This document shows, piece by piece, positions 60,201 through 64,000 of a stretch of DNA of 64,000 bases (position 1 is its first letter; the number at the start of each line of letters is the position of its first letter). The notes beneath the pieces were generated by a model. It had not been told where the DNA came from. It saw only the letters and a program-made list of their open reading frames with translations, and ran no database searches. The stretch comes from Setophaga petechia (lineage: Eukaryota > Chordata > Aves > Passeriformes > Parulidae). The translations under genes were made by a program, and so were the position numbers. The DNA is taken from NCBI GenBank assembly GCA_024362935.1, contig JANCRA010000033.1, positions 7,211,001-7,275,000 of the forward strand, given 5' to 3'.

Positions 60201-60695
60201 ATGCCACTCGCTTGGCAGCACTGTGAGGGCAGAGCCCAGGAACCATGGCCAGGGCATGGTGCTGGCCAGCTGGCACCAGAGGGGTTAAAGAAGCAGGTTC
60301 ACCCTGCAAGGAAAGAGCTGGAAATGGCCTTTCCAGGACGAGATGCTGGCACCCCACCCTTGGCACCCAGCCTGAGAGCCACCAGAGCCCCCTGAAGGAC
60401 ACAGGGCAGCCCCAGGAGTGACAAAGGCAGCGAGGGGATGATTCCCTTCCATGCCCCGCTGGTTTCCAGCTCTGCAGAGGAGCTTGTGCAGGGAGCTGCA
60501 GCCTCCCCCAGCTCCCATCCTGGGGCTCTCTGCTTTTGTTCCCATGCTGGGGATTTGGCCAAGTGGTGTTTGGCCAGAGCCAAAGGCTGCAAGAGGGCAC
60601 GGTGCTCCTGCAGCCAGCCAAGGACGGGACGGGGGCCCTGCAGCGGGGCCTGTGTGAGAGGGGCACCTCAAAAAGGCAGAGCCTGCCCTGCAGGG
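54263..60695. other. 6.4-kb stretch without recognisable genes
   Basis: GC-moderate sequence with many overlapping open frames on both strands (the longest are 56062-56928 + and 58810-59814 -). Their products have no domain, family or splice support, and both strands are open in the same places, a sign of composition rather than coding. An octamer ATGCAAAT lies at 58245-58252 in a sequence-complex block (58200-58330). A short TGGCACTGAGC-like repeat occurs at 59635-59695. Confidence 0.4.
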
Positions 60696-60696
60696 C

Positions 60697-61182
60697 TGGC
60701 AGTGCCACGTCGCACTCAGTGCCATGTCACACTCAGTGCCGTGTCACATTCAGTGCCATGTCACACTCAGTGCCATGTCACACTCAGGGCCATGTCACAC
60801 TCACTGCCATGTAACTCTCACTGCCATGTCACATTCAGTGTCATGTCACATTCAGTGCCATGTCACACTCAGTGCCATGTCACACTCAGATCCATGTCAC
60901 ACTCAGTGCCACGTCACACTCAGTGCAGTGTCACAGTCAGTGCCATGTCATGCTCAGTGCCATGTCACACTCAGTACCATGTCACTCAGTGCCATGTCAC
61001 ACTCAGTGCAATGTCACACTCACTGCTATGTCACAGTGCCATGTCACGCTCACTGCCATGCCACACTCAGTGCCATGTCACACTCAGATCCCTGTCACAC
61101 TCAGGGCCATGTCACACTCAGATCCATGTCACACTCAGTGCAGTGTCACACTCAGTGCTGTGTCACGCTCACTGCCATGCTG
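60697..61182. repeat. 17-bp minisatellite, about 27 copies
   Basis: Units of AGTGCCATGTCACACTC with point variants (CAGATCC, CAGGGCC, CACTGCC, CAGTGCAG) fill about 485 bp, with a few shortened units (for example near 60980 and 61035). Because 17 is not a multiple of 3, all three + frames are open and give CHTQCHVTLS-type peptides, which look superficially Cys/His-rich but are not zinc fingers. Confidence 0.95.
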
Positions 61183-62472
61183 CCTGGAGAGCACGGTGCT
61201 CCAGGACAGGAGCAGCTGTGCATGTGCTGTTTGCATTCAGGACCCAGCCTTGCTGCAGGGATGGTCCCAGCTGAAGCCAGGCAGGGAGGACAGCAGCACG
61301 TGGGAAATGCAGTGGCACAGACCCTGATGGATGTCATGGTGAGCTATTTTCAGACTTTATCTCGCTAGCCTCTGACAAAAATGTGCTGTGGAGCAGAGCT
61401 TATCATGCACAATTTGGCACATGGGGCCAGTGAGGGGACAGTGGAGCTGGTCCCTGGAGCTGGGACAGGTGACACGGAGCCAGCAGAGCAGCAGTGGTGG
61501 GTGCTGCTGGTGCAGGTCTGTGTGCCACCAGGGATGGGCATGGACAGGTCCAACCCAGCCAGCAGAAACCAGGTATGTGAGCCTAAATCCCAGCCCAGGC
61601 CTGAATCAGGAGCATGCCAGCTTTGCTGTGCTCCTGGCTTCCTGGTGCCACCCAGAACATGAGGATGGAGCATGAAGCTGGGACCTTCCCTACCTCCAGT
61701 TTCTAAACTTTGGATTTTCTTAAACAGAGTTGATTGGTCAGGTGCTGCCTCCTGTAGCCCCCTTTCCCCATGGCTGTGCTCAAGGCATGAAGAGCAGAGG
61801 ATGTGAGCAGGCCAGGCTGTGAGCCCTGGGGTTGCCACCACCACCACCAGCTCCTGCTGGCTGCCCCGGGGAGGGCGAGGGGTGCTGGGCTGGGCTGGGC
61901 ACTGCAGACAAACCCTGCGAGGTGAGGAGCAGCTCTGCACACACAAACCAACAGCAGCACCCTGCACTGCTGGGACCCTGGGGCTCTGGGAGTTATCACC
62001 CTCAGCCTTTTGGCTGCTGGGGCTGGAGATTAGGGAGCTGCTCCTTATCAGCCCCAGTCCTGCCCCTGTGGGGCTCCTCTTTCGGTCTTACTCACTGCAG
62101 AAATGAGTAAGCCTGTTGTAACCACCGTGCTGGGACCTGTGGGGCAGCAGGCTGTGCTGATGGGGTGGAGGTTTGTAAAGCATCTCTGCACAGTGTCCTG
62201 CAGCAGCCAGGACAGGCTGCAGACACCCACCAGAGCTGGGGCTGTGCTGGAGCTCAGGGCCCAGCACATCCAGGGCTCACTGAGGCTGGTGAGGATGGCG
62301 AGAGTTAATTCTGTGTGTGTGCAAAGGAGGGAGGGGAACCCAAGGTCCTCACATGCCCACAATGTCCAGGGCCTCACTTGCACACAGACCCCCACACCTG
62401 CCCCCAAAACCACTGCCTGTGCACAAAGGTCTTGGCCCAGCCTCTGAATTTGTCCCTACTCCTGTGTGTACC
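61183..62472. other. non-coding sequence, no gene recognised
   Basis: GC-moderate sequence with overlapping, conflicting frames (61365-61967 -, 62103-62447 +). No family resemblance. A short CCACCACCACCACC run lies near 61838-61850. Confidence 0.4.
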
Positions 62473-62772
62473 TCCATCCATCCATCCATCCATCCATCCA
62501 TCCATCCATCCATCCATCCGCCCATCCATCCATCCATCCATCCATCCATCCATCCATCCATCCATCCCTCCCTCCATCCATCCATCCATCCATTCATCCA
62601 TCCATCCATCCATCCCTCCATCCATCATCCATCCATCATCCATCCATCCCTCCATCCATCATCCATCCCTCCATCCATCCATCCATCCATCCATCCATCC
62701 ATCCATCCCTCCATCCATCCATCCATCCATCCATCCATCCATCCATCCATCCATCCATCATCCATCCATCCA
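62473..62772. repeat. (ATCC)n tetranucleotide microsatellite
   Basis: About 300 bp of CATC/ATCC repeats with scattered CCCTCC, CATTC and ATCATCC interruptions. [12 protein letters not shown] (+) and [12 protein letters not shown] (-) frames are artefacts. Confidence 0.97.
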
Positions 62773-64000
62773 AGTCTCAGCCCCTGCCTCTCCAGGATCT
62801 CCACACAGCCACCATTTCCAGCAGTTTATTCGACAGCTACAAGAAAATATTCCTGCACTCTTCAGCTCCACGAGGCACATGACCCGGCCGGTGCCAATGG
62901 AATAAACATTTGGATTTAATTTATTGTCTCTCCTGCAGGCTCTGTCTCGGCTGGCGGCTGCAGAGGGGCCGGGGCTGCTCCCTGCCTGCGGGACAGGGCC
63001 CAGGGCAGCCTGGCAGCCTTTACCCAACTCCATGGGATATTTTTATTTTTTTTTTCCATTCAAGCCTGTGCAGGATTCCTGGCAGGACTGGAGCTTTCGT
63101 CCAGATTGCAGATGCCCAAAATATCTGTATTCTGGGCTGAGCAGACTGAGGCTGAAGTGCCTGTGGTTGGCTGATTGAAGAGGACATAGGGGAATGCAGA
63201 AAGACAGACAGACAGAAGAAAAGTGCCTGAATACGTATGGCAGCAGTGGGCAAAAGGATGGGGGATGCCCCAGGGGTCTGCCCCATCTCCAGGCATGGAT
63301 CTCACACCAGCATGGGATATTTTTACTGTTTTTCCCAGTCTGCTGAAGCCTGAGCTCAGTCCAGGGCATGGTTTTGCCCCAGATTAGCCTGTGCTACCAG
63401 CCATTAAATTTGGTTGCATTGCTGTTATGTTATGCTTCTCATTTTAAATTATCTTCTAAACTGTGCACACCTGGCGTCTTCAGGAGCCAGGATTTGTGAA
63501 ATAAAAGTTAAAATGCCAGTTGAAATAAGGGATTTATGTGTATTCTTTCACATACACACATGAATGCACACAGCTACTGATAAAAACCACGTGTTTGTTC
63601 ATACATACATGTTTCTAATCAGATTTATAATGTATATAATATAAATGTTTCTCTACATATAAAATTCATTGGAAACAGAAACCAAATTAGTTTACCTTAC
63701 TAAAGTGGCATGAAATAAAGAGCAGTGTGCACTGTTGAAAAGAAGGTAGGATGTGGTTTTTGGAGGACTTTTCTTCCTCCCAGGGCTCGTTCTACCATGT
63801 TTATGTCTAAAACCTGCTAATTTTAAAGCCAGCTCACAGGAGACTAATGGCATGACTCATTTATTTCATTTCACTTTCATTTTGCAGAGCTCAGGGTTTG
63901 TTTAAGGTGCTCACATGTCAGCAGCTCGTGCAAACACACCAGTGGATGCTACTGGAGACCAGGAATGGCCGTGAGTATCTGCACACACTGACCCCCCATT
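62773..64000. other. terminal stretch, no gene recognised
   Basis: A GC-rich patch at 62935-63020, then AT-rich sequence from 63400 on. No RBM38 exon (the expected next gene by mammalian synteny) or other coding sequence was recognised up to the window end. Confidence 0.4.

Noticed and set aside
60438..61368. Cys/His-rich CHTQCHVTLS frames that look like a zinc-finger or metal-binding protein
   Set aside because: All three + frames show it, because the 17-bp repeat cycles through frames; spacing does not fit C2H2 fingers.
62315..62919. IHPSIHPS and MDGWMDGW frames of about 90-200 codons
   Set aside because: Artefact of the ATCC tetranucleotide repeat.
11292..64000. Search for RBM38 (RRM) exons expected by synteny
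   Set aside because: No stretch on either strand matching the KIFVGGLPYHTTD-type RRM start or the NVNLAYLGAKPR-type segment was found by eye.

Overview
The window looks like nuclear DNA of a bird, probably a songbird. It has two CR1-type LINE fragments with the avian 3' end, short introns with vertebrate GT/AG splice sites, CpG islands, and many GC-rich minisatellites of the kind common on avian microchromosomes. The lineage is inferred from these traits; no species marker was identified.

The only gene I can support is at the left end, on the + strand, about 1.2-11.3 kb. It is a multi-exon relic of CTCFL (BORIS), the germline paralogue of the insulator protein CTCF. Most of the zinc-finger exons can be followed in order, and splice phases agree wherever both neighbouring exons survive: an acidic N-terminal exon, ZF1-2, ZF3-4, ZF4/5, ZF6-7, ZF7-9, ZF9-11, the end of ZF11, and the C-terminal exon. 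The gene is broken in at least six places. There is a TGA plus two small deletions in the ZF1-2 exon, a ZF4/5 exon half overwritten by AT-rich DNA with its donor lost, an 8-bp deletion in ZF9, an almost erased ZF9-11 exon, a Cys-to-Arg change in ZF11, and a frame change before the conserved C-terminus. A CpG island at about 0.62-1.3 kb still marks the likely promoter. Reptiles are reported to keep BORIS while chicken keeps only traces, so this is an unusually legible fossil of an epigenetic regulator lost in birds.

From 11.3 kb to the end (about 53 kb) I found no convincing protein-coding gene on either strand. If human synteny holds (PCK1 - CTCFL - RBM38), this is the CTCFL-RBM38 interval, but I recognised no PCK1 or RBM38 exon. 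What stands out here is tandem repeats: a 0.75-kb array of about 33 CACGTG E-boxes at 15.3-16.1 kb followed by a strong CTCF motif at 16.3 kb; minisatellites with units of about 57, 46, 78, 37 and 17 bp; a 0.2-kb AT pentanucleotide island; a 0.69-kb nearly pure polypyrimidine tract; and GGA and ATCC microsatellites. A cluster of overlapping octamer (ATGCAAAT) motifs lies at 13.64 kb.

The many long open frames in this right part run through low-complexity repeats or lack splice, family or compositional support, and are not annotated as genes. Family identifications rest on recognition of CTCF/CTCFL sequence patterns by eye, not on database alignment.
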